From assembly GCA_022843465.1 (NCBI GenBank), contig JALHNO010000010.1, positions 83,771 through 147,770 of the forward strand: a stretch of 64,000 nt of DNA, given 5' to 3'. The notes beneath the pieces are model-generated. The model did not search any database and was not told the origin of the DNA. It was given only the letters and a program-made list of their open reading frames with translations. How positions within the stretch are numbered: position 1 is the first letter of the stretch; each line of letters starts with the position of its first letter. Positions 17,486-27,408 of the stretch are shown here, in pieces. The stretch comes from Pseudomonadota bacterium (lineage in GTDB: Bacteria; Pseudomonadota; Gammaproteobacteria; Xanthomonadales; Ahniellaceae). The position numbers and the translations under genes are program-made.

Positions 17486-18991
17486 ATGAGTCTCGCCATC
17501 GTCCATTCGCGCGCGCAGTTGGGCGTGGCGGCGCCGCTGATTTCGGTCGAGGTGCATCTCTCCGGCGGACTTCCCGCCACCAGTATCGTCGGATTGCCCG
17601 AAGCCGCTGTACGCGAGAGCCGCGATCGTGTGCGCGCGGCCCTGATCAATGCCCTGTTTGAGTTTCCGCAGCGGCGCATCACGGTCGGTCTGGCACCGGC
17701 CGATCTGCCCAAGGACGGCAGTCGCTTCGATCTCGCCATCGCGCTCGGCATTCTCGCGGCCTCGGGTCAGATTCCGGAAGCCGCGCTCGCCGAATTCGAA
17801 TGTTTCGGCGAACTGGCGCTGTCCGGCGAACTGCGGCCGATCACCGGTGTGCTGCCAGCGGTACTGCAGGCGCATCGCGCCGGTCGCAAGGTCCTGCTGC
17901 CGCACGACAATGGCGCCGAGGCCGCCCTGGTCAGCGAGGCCGAGGTCTATACCGCGCGTTCCCTGCTGCAGGTCTGCGCCTTTCTGCGCGGCGACGCGGC
18001 GCTGGCGCGGGCCGAGCCCGATCCGATCAGAATCGATCCCCTGTTGCCCGACCTGCAGGATGTCTGCGGCCAGGGCATGGCCCGGCGCGCGCTCGAGGTC
18101 GCTGCCTGCGGCGGCCACAATCTGCTCTTCATCGGTCCGCCCGGCACCGGCAAGACCATGCTGGCCTCGCGACTGCCTGGGATACTTCCGCCGATGACCG
18201 AGGCCGAAGCGCTGGAAAGCGCCGCCGTCGCATCGATCTGCGGCATGGACGTGCGGCCGTTCCTGGCGACGCGCAGCTTTCGCAATCCCCATCACTCGGC
18301 GAGTGCCGTGGCCCTGGTCGGCGGCGGATCGATTCCGCGTCCGGGTGAAGTCTCGCTGGCGCACAACGGCGTACTCTTTCTGGACGAGCTCCCCGAATTC
18401 GACCGGCGCGTGCTCGAAGTCCTCCGCGAGCCGATGGAATCCGGCCGCATCCTGATCTCGCGGGCGGCGCGTCAGGCCGAGTTTCCCGCGCGCTTCCAGC
18501 TGGTGGCGGCGATGAATCCCTGTCCCTGCGGATATTCTGGCGATCCCTCCGGACGCTGTCGTTGCGCGCCCGATACGGTGGCGCGCTACCGCGGCCGCAT
18601 CTCCGGGCCGATGCTGGATCGCATCGATATGCACGTCGAGGTACCGCGGGTTCCGCCGGCGCAATGGCGCGAACCGGGCGAAGACTCCGCCACCGTGCGT
18701 GCCCGTGTACTGGCGGCGCGCGCCCTGCAGATCGCCCGTGCCGGCAAGCCCAATGCCCAGCTCGGCACGCTCGAACTGGCACGTGATGCGGCACTGTCGC
18801 AGACCGATCGCGTTCTGCTCGACAGTGCCGCCGAGCGACTCGGCCTGTCGGCGCGCGCGCATCAACGCATCCTGCGGGTGGCCCGCAGCATCGCCGATCT
18901 CGGTGGCAGTGAAATCGTACGCCGCGAACACCTGACCGAAGCCATCGGCTACCGCCGCCTCGATCGGCTGCCGATGGCGGCGGCGAGCTGA
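17486..18991 (+). CDS. comM: YifB/ComM family Mg-chelatase-like AAA+ ATPase
   Basis: This 501-residue hexameric helicase promotes branch migration during natural transformation in relatives. The N-terminal ChlI-like domain (residues 5-125, GLPEAAVRESRDRVRAAL) resembles a Lon-type protease fold. The AAA+ core follows, with Walker A GPPGTGKT at 217-224, Walker B LFLDELPEF and the Cys-rich NPCPCGY/GRCRC segment. The C-terminal Mg-chelatase domain contains LSARAHQRILRVARSIADL. Length and order are normal. An AGGAG sits 6 bases before the ATG. Confidence 0.95.
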   Translation: MSLAIVHSRAQLGVAAPLISVEVHLSGGLPATSIVGLPEAAVRESRDRVRAALINALFEFPQRRITVGLAPADLPKDGSRFDLAIALGILAASGQIPEAALAEFECFGELALSGELRPITGVLPAVLQAHRAGRKVLLPHDNGAEAALVSEAEVYTARSLLQVCAFLRGDAALARAEPDPIRIDPLLPDLQDVCGQGMARRALEVAACGGHNLLFIGPPGTGKTMLASRLPGILPPMTEAEALESAAVASICGMDVRPFLATRSFRNPHHSASAVALVGGGSIPRPGEVSLAHNGVLFLDELPEFDRRVLEVLREPMESGRILISRAARQAEFPARFQLVAAMNPCPCGYSGDPSGRCRCAPDTVARYRGRISGPMLDRIDMHVEVPRVPPAQWREPGEDSATVRARVLAARALQIARAGKPNAQLGTLELARDAALSQTDRVLLDSAAERLGLSARAHQRILRVARSIADLGGSEIVRREHLTEAIGYRRLDRLPMAAAS

Positions 18992-19701
18992 GCCGATCGG
19001 GTCGAGCGGCTGCCGAGCTTGCCCGCGCTACTGCACGCATTTTCATGAAAGGCGATCAAGCGGAAGCTCTCCATGCAGCGGAGGGAGTCCGCCACGATGC
19101 ACTTCGGTGCCGCAATGCGGATGGCTGCACTTGCCTACCTGGGCATCCTGTTCGTGATGGCCGGGCTTGATGACCCCCGCATGCGGCCGCTGCGCCTGGC
19201 TTCGCGGGTTCGTCCAGGCAGCGCATGTTCCATTGCAGTGCCGGTCTGCGCGGCGCCAGTTGCACTTGTCACCGAGTCGCGACCGCTAGCGGAGCCGCCT
19301 TTCCTGCACATGTTCTGTCAAGACAATGGGCCCCACGTTCTCGAGGCCATGCAGCGTCTGCGCACGCGCTGGGGGCTGAGCACCGTCTCGCAGTGTCGCC
19401 GCGCGCACTGAAGGGGCAGCTGAGTCGGATTGCGCGCGCTGCGCAGTGATGTGGTCCACCGTACACGCGTCTTCGTTCTGCAGGATGTTCCTTCAGGCAG
19501 TTCGTTGGAAGTCGGCCTGGTCTGGACATTCGAGCGGTTGCCGATGATCTCGCGTTTGTCATGCCACAGGGCGGACCTCGATGCTGACGGGAATCGAGGG
19601 AGTCGGGACATCTGGCGACCGGTATACGATGCACTTGTACTGTACCTGAGCGGACTACCGTCCCTGTTTCCGACCAGATGCAGTTCCAGAAATGTCTTGT
19701 C
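18992..19701. other. Gene-poor stretch with only doubtful short ORFs
   Basis: These 710 bases have no recognisable gene. The best candidate runs from the ATG at 19097 to 19411 on the plus strand (about 104 residues). It starts with a possible membrane segment (MRMAALAYLGILFVMAG) behind a GGAGGG that is too distant (13 bases), and the rest has no family likeness. A second ORF at 19430-19708 looks random. Base composition is less GC-biased than the surrounding genes. It may be decayed sequence. Confidence 0.5.
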
Positions 19702-21546
19702 TTACTGAGGGCCGCAGTTTGCTAACGGGACCAATGCGGTGAGTGTTTTGGCCTCATCGTCGACGCCCAGAAGCATGAGCCCTCGGCATGGTGGTTCGGC
19801 TCGAAAATAGATGTCGAATCCGTCTGCCACGCTATCGACACGGTGCCGCAGTCGGGTTGTGGAGGCGAAGCTGAACTCGCCTACACCCACGATCCTTCCG
19901 TCGGCATCTGCGACGAGCAGTCCGTCCATGCGACTGCGCGTAGCTGCATCGATGAGCCTGCCTTCCGCGTGCCAGGCCGGCAGTGGCGCAGCGATCTCTT
20001 CGTCCACGCGGACGATGCTGCCCAGGATCGCCGCCACCGAGTCGGCGCCTTGCGGGAGAGCCAGTACTGTCCCCATAAGATGGTTGCGCGGCGCGCGGAA
20101 CATACCGACCCGATGCTTGCGCAGGACCTCGATCGCCTTCTGACCTGCTTCGATACTCGGCATGTCGAAATGCGCTGCAAACCCTGAGGCAAGTACGCCC
20201 ACCTGCACCTGAGCGGCGCGACGCTCGACTGCCTGTTCGACCGCAGCGGCCCAGCCGCGCCAATACTCATGACTCGGGTGGGCGAATGCCGATAGCAACA
20301 GGGCGGCAACGATGCTCGCAGTTTCTGATCGGGGCTCTTTTGCCCAACGCGCAGCGCCAGCAAGAAATAGCCCGAGCCAGAAGAGATTGGTCCATTGCAC
20401 GTAACGGTCGGCCAAGACCTGCAACGGATGCTCGGCGAACGCCTGCGTCCGTCCCAAGGCCACGAGTACGGCGACACCCACCGCGAACACCGAAAGCCCA
20501 AGACCGAGGGCTTCAATGTGTGTGACAGACTCCGGTCGACGCCATGCGCGAAATGACAAACCGGCAAGCAAGACGAGCCCAATCATGCCAATCACAAGGG
20601 CCAGGCTGAGCAAGCTGGGATTCCCGGTTGCAGCAAATACCGAACGGGACGACGCCAGCAGCTCAGGACCGAGGGTCAGGGAGGACACTACGTCGAGATT
20701 CAGGTCTGCTGCGGAGTTGCTGCCAAATGCCAGCCAGCTGGTCGTCCAGGACGAGGCCAGCCAGGTGACCCCATTGCGTGCAATCTCGAGTGGTGAGTAG
20801 CTGAGGGGCCCTCGCACGCTGTCGCTGCCCGGCAACAGGAACATGTAGGCGAGTACCGCCCCGCATCCAATGACGGCTGTCGCCACGGTCCACCTTGGAG
20901 CAACCCGGCGCAGGAACATCATGAACACCAGCAGGCCGAATACCGCCACGCCCGTTCCAAAGCTGAGCAAGGCGACGATGGCCGCGAGCAGGGCCACGGA
21001 CGCAATCCCCATTGAAGGCTCAAGCCGCAGGCGTTCGACGCAGTGCAGCGCGATAAGCGCGCAAATCACGACCAGGTAAACCTGAAAGGATTCGTTGCCG
21101 TGGAACTGCATGCGCGCGGCGCCCATCCACATCAGGGCCACGGCACTGACCAGCACACACGCAGAGCGAAACCCAAAGCCGTGAGCCTTGTCGTTCCAGA
21201 TGCGCACACACAGGATGACCAGGGCCAAGGTCAGCGCGACTAAACCGGTGACTACTCCGATCGTCTGGTCGCCACCTCCCCAATGGATATCTGCCAGCCG
21301 GACCAGATTGGACGTTACTTGCCGGTGCGCGTTGTCGGGCGCAAAAACATTGGCCGGAAATGGCACCTGCAGCAGGTGCGCATATTGCCGCAATTGGTCA
21401 GCAAACAATTCAGTCCAACCGGTGTGCCAAACTGCCAGAATCGTGGTGACGGCGTAGTAGCCCGCCACGATGAGGCAGAGAGCGCTGCCGAGGGTCTGGA
21501 GCAATCTGTGAAGTCTGGTGGGTGTCGTTCTGGCTTCGGATGTCAT
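19702..21546 (-). CDS. Polytopic membrane protein of unknown function
   Basis: This 614-residue protein has about ten hydrophobic segments through residue 420, for example LCLIVAGYYAVTTILAVWHT near the start, VVTGLVALTLALVILCV, GIASVALLAAIVALLSFGTG and LSLALVIGMIGLVLLAG. A soluble C-terminal domain of about 170 residues follows, with VGMFRAPRNHLMG. The layout resembles lipid-linked sugar transferases or O-antigen-type membrane proteins, but no catalytic motif is convincing, so no function is given. Codon use is less GC-rich at third positions than its neighbours, and it is flanked by gene-poor sequence on both sides, which may indicate acquisition or relaxed selection. Confidence 0.8.
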   Translation of the reverse strand: MTSEARTTPTRLHRLLQTLGSALCLIVAGYYAVTTILAVWHTGWTELFADQLRQYAHLLQVPFPANVFAPDNAHRQVTSNLVRLADIHWGGGDQTIGVVTGLVALTLALVILCVRIWNDKAHGFGFRSACVLVSAVALMWMGAARMQFHGNESFQVYLVVICALIALHCVERLRLEPSMGIASVALLAAIVALLSFGTGVAVFGLLVFMMFLRRVAPRWTVATAVIGCGAVLAYMFLLPGSDSVRGPLSYSPLEIARNGVTWLASSWTTSWLAFGSNSAADLNLDVVSSLTLGPELLASSRSVFAATGNPSLLSLALVIGMIGLVLLAGLSFRAWRRPESVTHIEALGLGLSVFAVGVAVLVALGRTQAFAEHPLQVLADRYVQWTNLFWLGLFLAGAARWAKEPRSETASIVAALLLSAFAHPSHEYWRGWAAAVEQAVERRAAQVQVGVLASGFAAHFDMPSIEAGQKAIEVLRKHRVGMFRAPRNHLMGTVLALPQGADSVAAILGSIVRVDEEIAAPLPAWHAEGRLIDAATRSRMDGLLVADADGRIVGVGEFSFASTTRLRHRVDSVADGFDIYFRAEPPCRGLMLLGVDDEAKTLTALVPLANCGPQ

Positions 21547-22041
21547 GCCGACGACACCGAGTCCTGGTAACCCGTCGCTGTATCCGCGCGCACCCAGCGA
21601 GGCACGCGATCGGGCGCCACCTTGTGATACGGCACAGACGGAGCAGCACTGTGCGGGCCGTCGCAGGGCAAGATCCGCGCAGCATCATCTGGGGGTAGAT
21701 GCGGCGACGGGGTGGCGGCAGACGCCCGACCACAGCATCGCGGTATCTCGACGGGAGGCATCCTGCGCACATTCAGCTCCAGAGCAATCTTGCATTTTGC
21801 CATAGCCTGCAGCAAGACGATATGCCCGATCGGGCCCTGCTCAATGGCAGGGACCCTGAATCCGAAACTTCCGTTCTGGCTACGCGTTCGAAGGGCATTT
21901 CAGATCCGAATTGGGCGCAGTCCATTGGGTGCTTCGATCTATTGCTGCTTCCAGGTCCGGGCTGCGGTGTGTGATGTAGATCAAACAGACACTGCCCGCA
22001 CTCCTTCGGTAGAACTGCGCGCCTCCGCAGTGAAGCGCGAC
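21547..22041. other. Non-coding stretch upstream of the membrane protein gene
   Basis: About 495 bases with no supportable gene. ORFs here have no ribosome site or family likeness. It contains one CRP/FNR-like palindrome (described separately) and lies between the unknown membrane protein and the response-regulator pseudogene. Confidence 0.5.
21970..21985. promoter_or_regulatory. CRP/FNR-type palindrome
   Basis: TGTGATGTAGATCAAA matches the CRP consensus TGTGA-N6-TCACA at 9 of 10 half-site positions. The inner GTGAT-GTAG-ATCAA also matches the FNR consensus TTGAT-N4-ATCAA at 9 of 10. It lies 424 bases upstream of the membrane protein gene and just downstream of the pseudogene, so its target is unclear. 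Confidence 0.35.
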
Positions 22042-22705
22042 TCACGTCGGCTGTTCCGCCGCCGTAGCCGCCTGCGGATCCAGCGCCAGCCGCGCGGCCA
22101 GCCTCATCGCCGGGGCTCTCGCATTGACGCCGAACTTGCACAGGACTGCGCTCATGTGTGCCTTGACGGTTGCTGCGCTGATATTGAGTTCGTGCGCGTC
22201 TGTTTGTTGAGCAAGCCACTGGAGACCAGGGTCAAGACGCGGAACTGGGCCGGCGTCAGGTTGCCCAGGCAGACAGCGAGTTGGCGTTCGGCGGCGGGCA
22301 GGCGTCCATCCAACTCCCCGTCTGGTGCCCAGCGCTCCCTGCGCAGCACGCGGTGCAAAGCGCTCGACAGGGTGCAGTGTCGGCCGACTTGGAAATGAAA
22401 CCGGTGGCGCCGTGGCCGGGTACACCGTGGACCGTATTGCCCTCAATGTACGCCGATATGACGACTACCGTCAGGGTCGGAAAGCTGGTCCACACATGGG
22501 GCAGGGCGCTGAATCGGTTTGCGCTCGGCTTGTTCAAATCGAGCTGCGGCAATTCCGGATTGGCTCCGCGGCGAGTAGTCCACACAGCTCGCCGACCTGA
22601 TCGGCGAGACTGACCCGCGCGTCAGCGCGGACCGTCATCACAGCGCCCCTCAGCACTTCACGAAACAGCGGATGATCAACGTCGATGACGAGGTGGGGGC
22701 GCGGG
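22042..22705 (-). pseudogene. Frameshifted response regulator pseudogene, ErdR/CrbR-like
   Basis: Read across frames on the minus strand, this stretch spells a NarL-type regulator. The N-terminal receiver start is LVIDVDHPLFREVLRGAV, the phospho-site region is LDLNKP, then FPTLTVVVISAYIEGNTV and GATGFISKSAD. The DNA-binding domain follows as LTPAQFRVLTLVSSGLLNKQ and HELNISAATVKAHMSAVL. At least three frame changes separate these pieces and the first frame ends in a stop near 22534. One lesion is visible exactly: near 22200 a single base is missing between LNKQ and AHELNIS, where ATCGCG should stand and only ACGCG remains. Related regulators next to acs control acetate use in Pseudomonas and Vibrio. 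It lies 3 bp downstream of the acs stop. Confidence 0.85.
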
Positions 22706-22708
22706 CGG

Positions 22709-24652
22709 TCACTGGTTCAGACGTTCCTTGAGCAGGGAATCGACCACGCCGGGATCGGCCAGGGTGGAGGTATCGCCGAGCTGGTCGGGGGCGTTCTCGG
22801 CGATCTTGCGCAGCACGCGGCGCATGATCTTGCCGGAACGTGTCTTCGGCAGGCCCGGTGCCCATTGCAACCAGTCCGGTGAGGCAATCGGGCCGATGTC
22901 ACGACGCACCTGGGCGACCAGTTCCTTGCGCAACTGCTCAGTAGGTTCAATCCCCGACTTCAGCGTCACATAGGCATAGATGCCCTGACCCTTGATGTCG
23001 TGCGGAGCGCCGACCACGGCCGCTTCGGCGACTGCGGCGTGACCGACCAGGGCGCTCTCGACCTCGGCGGTGCCGATGCGATGGCCGCTGACATTGATCA
23101 CATCGTCGACACGACCGGTGATCCAGTAGTAGCCGTCTTCATCGCGACGCGCACCATCACCGGTGAAGTAGGTGCCCGGATAGGTCGCGAAGTAGGTATC
23201 GAAAAAGCGCTGCGGATCGCCATAGACACTGCGCATCTGGCCGGGCCAGGAATCGAGCAGGACCAGATTGCCATCGGCAGCGCCTTCGATGTTGTTGCCC
23301 TGGGCGTCGACAAGTGCCGGAAACACGCCCGGCAGGGGCAAGGTGGCCGAGCCGGGTTTGGCATCGACAGCACCGGGGAATGGCGAGATCAGCACGCCGC
23401 CGGTTTCGGTCTGCCACCAGGTGTCGATGATCGGGCAGCGGCCATCGCCGACCACGCGGTAATACCATTCCCAGGCTTCCGGGTTGATCGGCTCGCCGAC
23501 CGTGCCGAGCAGGCGCAGGCTCCTGCGCGAGGTCGCATTGACCGGCGCATCGCCCTCGCGCATCAGCGCACGAATCGCTGTCGGCGCGGTGTAGAACAGG
23601 GTCACGCCATGGCGATCGACGGTCTGCCAGAAGCGCGAGATGTCGGGATAACTCGGCACGCCCTCGAACATCAGGGTGGTCGCGCCATTGGCCAGTGGCC
23701 CGTAGACCACATAGCTGTGGCCAGTGACCCAGCCGACATCGGCGGTGCACCAGTAGATGTCATCGGGTCTGAGGTCGAACAATTCCGCGTGGGTATAACT
23801 GGCCCAGACCAGATAACCGCCGGTGGTGTGCAGCACGCCCTTGGGTTTGCCGGTCGACCCTGAGGTGTACAGGATGAACAACGGGTCCTCGGCCTTCATC
23901 GCGGCCGCCTGATGCTGAGTCGACTGAGCGGCGATGGCCTCGTGGTACCAGAGATCGCGGGCCTGCCACTGCACATCATTGCCGGCATGGCGCAGCACGA
24001 GGACATTCTTTACGCTGTCACCGCCGTGACGGCGCAGGGCTTCATCGACATTGGCCTTCAGTGGCACGATCCTGCCGCCGCGCCAGCCACCATCGGCGGT
24101 GATCACCAGGTTGGAGCCGCAGTCGGCGATGCGACCGGCGAGCGCATCCGGCGAGAAACCACCGAACACCACCGAGTGGATGGCGCCGATGCGCGCGCAG
24201 GCGAGCATGGCGACCGCGGCCTCGGGGATCATCGGCAGATACAGGGTGACGCGATCGCCCTTGACCACGCCGAGCGTGGTCAGCGCATTGGCGAGCTGGC
24301 AGACCATCGCATGCAATTCCCGATAGCTGATCCGGCGCGCCGGCTTCGCCGGATCGTCGGCCTCGAAAATGATCGCGGTCTTGTCCGGTTGCGTTGCAAG
24401 ATGACGGTCGAGACAGTTCACCGCGACATTGAGTTCGCCGTCCTCGTACCAGCGGATGCGGAAATCCTCGCGCCGAAAGCTGACATTCTTCGTTTGTGTG
24501 GGCGCGCGACTCCAGTCCAGGCGCTGCGCCAGTTCGCTCCAGTAGCGATCTGGCTGCGTGCGCGCCAGGGCCGTGGCCGCGGCATGGTCAGTGGCCGTCA
24601 TCCGCGCGCCGCGGGCGAATTCTGCAGAAGGTGGATAGCGCTTTGACATCAT
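22709..24652 (-). CDS. acs: Acetyl-CoA synthetase
   Basis: This 647-residue enzyme activates acetate to acetyl-AMP and then acetyl-CoA. The start at 24652 (or the adjacent ATG at 24649) follows GGGAG and gives the E. coli-like length. Motifs include the P-loop-like [19 protein letters not shown], the adenylate-binding [28 protein letters not shown], and the C-terminal [11 protein letters not shown] with the acetylation-regulated lysine. A divergent MHS transporter lies across a 345-bp gap, and the broken response regulator is immediately downstream. Together they look like an acetate or short-chain carboxylate module. Confidence 0.97.
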   Translation of the reverse strand: MMSKRYPPSAEFARGARMTATDHAAATALARTQPDRYWSELAQRLDWSRAPTQTKNVSFRREDFRIRWYEDGELNVAVNCLDRHLATQPDKTAIIFEADDPAKPARRISYRELHAMVCQLANALTTLGVVKGDRVTLYLPMIPEAAVAMLACARIGAIHSVVFGGFSPDALAGRIADCGSNLVITADGGWRGGRIVPLKANVDEALRRHGGDSVKNVLVLRHAGNDVQWQARDLWYHEAIAAQSTQHQAAAMKAEDPLFILYTSGSTGKPKGVLHTTGGYLVWASYTHAELFDLRPDDIYWCTADVGWVTGHSYVVYGPLANGATTLMFEGVPSYPDISRFWQTVDRHGVTLFYTAPTAIRALMREGDAPVNATSRRSLRLLGTVGEPINPEAWEWYYRVVGDGRCPIIDTWWQTETGGVLISPFPGAVDAKPGSATLPLPGVFPALVDAQGNNIEGAADGNLVLLDSWPGQMRSVYGDPQRFFDTYFATYPGTYFTGDGARRDEDGYYWITGRVDDVINVSGHRIGTAEVESALVGHAAVAEAAVVGAPHDIKGQGIYAYVTLKSGIEPTEQLRKELVAQVRRDIGPIASPDWLQWAPGLPKTRSGKIMRRVLRKIAENAPDQLGDTSTLADPGVVDSLLKERLNQ

Positions 24653-24997
24653 GGGCTCCCGAAAGTCCGGAGCAGCATTGCCGCTCCCGCATTGAGTCGA
24701 CGGTTGGAGCTCAGCGCGAAAATGCGCCGCCTCATCCTCGACCAGGGGTGAATATCGCACAGCCGGACATTGGCGAATATTGTCGGCAGCCGGATGCGGC
24801 GCGGGGCGTCGCGGTCCACCGAGTCTGGCGCTCACGCTGGTTCGCCTTTCCTGCATGCCGATCTGGTCTACTTGCCGGCAGCCATGTTAGAAGTCGGTGA
24901 CCAGGGGATGGTGATCACCGGTGAACTGGAAAGCGCGTCCGACGGCGATCTCGACCGATCACAATTCTGCTGCAGTACCACTTCCGAGGAACCTGCC
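24653..24997. other. Divergent promoter region between acs and the MHS transporter
   Basis: These 345 bases should carry both promoters. A perfect 10-bp palindrome GGTGATCACC (24910-24919) lies about 80 bases upstream of the transporter and could be a regulator site. No coding sequence is supported. Confidence 0.4.
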
Positions 24998-26665
24998 ATG
25001 GCTGCCGTCATTCCACCATTGCAACCAGATGCCGGTGAAATCACCTCGGGTCACAGGAAGGTCATCTTCGCCTCCAGCCTCGGCACGGTGTTCGAGTGGT
25101 ACGACTTCTACCTGTACGGATCGCTGGCCGCGATCATCGCCAAACAGTTCTTCTCGGCACTGAATCCGACCAGCGCCTTCATCTTCGCACTGCTCGCCTT
25201 CGCCGCCGGATTTGCCGTGCGACCGTTCGGCGCGCTGTTGTTCGGCCGTCTTGGCGATCTGGTGGGTCGCAAGCACACCTTTCTGATCACGATCGTGATC
25301 ATGGGCATCTCGACCTTTCTGGTCGGCATCCTGCCTTCCTATGCCAGCATCGGCGTGGCGGCGCCGATCATCCTGATCGCGCTGCGCATGCTGCAGGGGC
25401 TGGCGCTCGGCGGTGAGTATGGCGGCGCGGCGACTTACGTGGCCGAGCATGCTCCGGCCGGCAAGCGCGGCCTCTATACCAGTTTCATCCAGACCACGGC
25501 CACGCTCGGGCTGTTTCTTTCGCTGCTGGTGATTCTCGGTTGCCGGATGGCGCTCGGTGCCGAGGCGTTCGAGGCCTGGGGCTGGCGGATTCCGTTCCTG
25601 CTGTCAGCCATCCTGCTGGTGATCTCGGTGTATATCCGTCTGCAGTTGAACGAGTCGCCACTGTTCCGTCAGATGAAGGAAGCGGGCACGCAATCGAAGG
25701 CGCCGCTGACCGAGAGTTTCGCCAACTGGAAGAACGGCCGCATCGTGTTGCTTGCCCTGCTCGGTGCCACGGCGGGCCAGGCGGTGGTCTGGTATGCCGG
25801 GCAGTTCTATGCGCTGTTCTTCCTGACCCAGACGCTGAAGATCGATGGCACCACGGCCAATCTGCTGATGGCAGCAGCCCTGGTGATCGGTACGCCGTTC
25901 TTCATCGTGTTCGGCTGGCTGTCCGATCGCGTCGGCCGCAAGCCGATCATCCTGGCCGGCTGTCTGATTGCGGCAGCGACCTATTTTCCGATCTTCGCGG
26001 CACTTGCCCACTATGGGAACCCGGCACTCGAGGCGGCAAGCAAGTCGAGCCCGGTGGTTGTCGTTGCGGACCCCGCCGATTGCAGCTTCCAGTTCGATCC
26101 GGTCGGCAAGAAGGTGTTCAACCGCAGTTGCGATATCGCCAAGTCGGCGCTGGCCAAAAGCGGCGTGACCTACCGCAATGCAGTTGCGCCGGCGGGATCG
26201 CTCGCCAGCGTCAAGGTCGGCGATACCGTAATCAGTTCGCTGGATGGCCGGGCCCTGGATGCGACGGCATTCAAGGACGCCAGCGCCGAGTTCAACGCCG
26301 AACTCACTGCTGCGCTGGCCTCCGCCGGTTATCCGCCCAAGGCCGATCCGGCGGGCATCAACAAGGGCATGGTGCTGTTGCTGCTGGTGATCCTGGTGCT
26401 CTACGTGACCATGGTCTACGGGCCGATTGCCGCCTGGCTGGTCGAGCTGTTCCCGACGCGCATCCGCTACACCTCGATGTCGCTGCCGTATCACATCGGC
26501 AATGGCTGGTTTGGTGGCTTCCTGCCGACCACGGCGTTTGCCCTGGTGGCCTTCAGCGGCGATATCTATTTCGGACTCTGGTATCCGATCCTCATCGCCC
26601 TGATGACCGTGGTGCTTGGGGCTCTGTTCCTGCCCGAGACCAGGGATGTCGATATTTCCAGGTAG
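24998..26665 (+). CDS. MFS transporter, metabolite:H+ symporter (MHS/ProP-like) family
   Basis: This 555-residue protein begins at the ATG at 24998 behind GAGGA. It has the MHS signatures GTVFEWYDFYLYG (residues 29-41), RPFGALLFGRLGDLVGRK (75-92) and RMLQGLALGGEYGGAATYVAEHAP, and a second cytosolic motif WLSDRVGRK. Twelve membrane helices are expected. Between the helices that follow that motif lies an insert at about residues 340-450, rich in Ala, Ser and Asp, with two cysteines, probably periplasmic. Ordinary ProP-like carriers lack it. The position opposite acs suggests uptake of acetate or another carboxylate; this is inference. Confidence 0.9.
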   Translation: MAAVIPPLQPDAGEITSGHRKVIFASSLGTVFEWYDFYLYGSLAAIIAKQFFSALNPTSAFIFALLAFAAGFAVRPFGALLFGRLGDLVGRKHTFLITIVIMGISTFLVGILPSYASIGVAAPIILIALRMLQGLALGGEYGGAATYVAEHAPAGKRGLYTSFIQTTATLGLFLSLLVILGCRMALGAEAFEAWGWRIPFLLSAILLVISVYIRLQLNESPLFRQMKEAGTQSKAPLTESFANWKNGRIVLLALLGATAGQAVVWYAGQFYALFFLTQTLKIDGTTANLLMAAALVIGTPFFIVFGWLSDRVGRKPIILAGCLIAAATYFPIFAALAHYGNPALEAASKSSPVVVVADPADCSFQFDPVGKKVFNRSCDIAKSALAKSGVTYRNAVAPAGSLASVKVGDTVISSLDGRALDATAFKDASAEFNAELTAALASAGYPPKADPAGINKGMVLLLLVILVLYVTMVYGPIAAWLVELFPTRIRYTSMSLPYHIGNGWFGGFLPTTAFALVAFSGDIYFGLWYPILIALMTVVLGALFLPETRDVDISR

Positions 26666-27408
26666 CGCGTCCATCCGATGATCGCCTGCGCCCGCCTGCG
26701 GGGGCAGGCGGCCAGCAGGGCCGGATGAGGGAAATTGGCGACCGTGTCGGGTCGTGCGCTGATAGGCGCGATGACTTGGCGTGTTCGATGCCGCCCGGTT
26801 GTCGCGAGGATCATAGGATGTGCCAAGGCCGCAGGCCGAAGCGCATCAGTTCAAGCAGATTCGATATCTGTCGAACCTGTCGAACCTGTCGAACTCCTCA
26901 CGAAGATCCAGGGCCAGCATGCTCCGCATGCGTCATCGCTGCGCGATGCCAAAGAGCTTTCACTCGCTTGCGCTTAGCCCCCTTCGCCCGCTTGCGGGAG
27001 AAGGGCCGGGGATGAGGGCGTCGCTGCAATTCCGCCCGGTTGTCGCGAGGATCGTAGGGTGTGCCAAGGCCGCAGGCCGAAGCGCATCAGTTCAAGCAGT
27101 TTCGATATCTGTCGAACCTGTCGAACTCCTCACGAAGATACAGAGCCAGCTTGCTCCGCAAGCGTCATCGCTCTGCGATGCCAAAGAGCTTTCACTCGCT
27201 TACGCTTTGCTCCCTTCTCCCGCTTGCGGGAGAAGGGCCGGGGATGAGGGCGAGGCTGCGATTCCGCTCGATCGACGCCGGAACCGTAGGATGTGCTGAG
27301 GCCGCAGGCCGAAGCGCATCAATCCACAGAGGACCGAACTCGTCGAACTCGTCACGAAGATCCAGAGCCAGCTTGCTCCGCAAGCGTCATCGCTCTGCGA
27401 TGCCAAAG

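Noticed and set aside
19097-19411. Short plus-strand ORF with a hydrophobic start
   Set aside because: The possible ribosome site is too far from the ATG and the rest of the peptide shows no recognisable feature; kept only as a remark on the gap.
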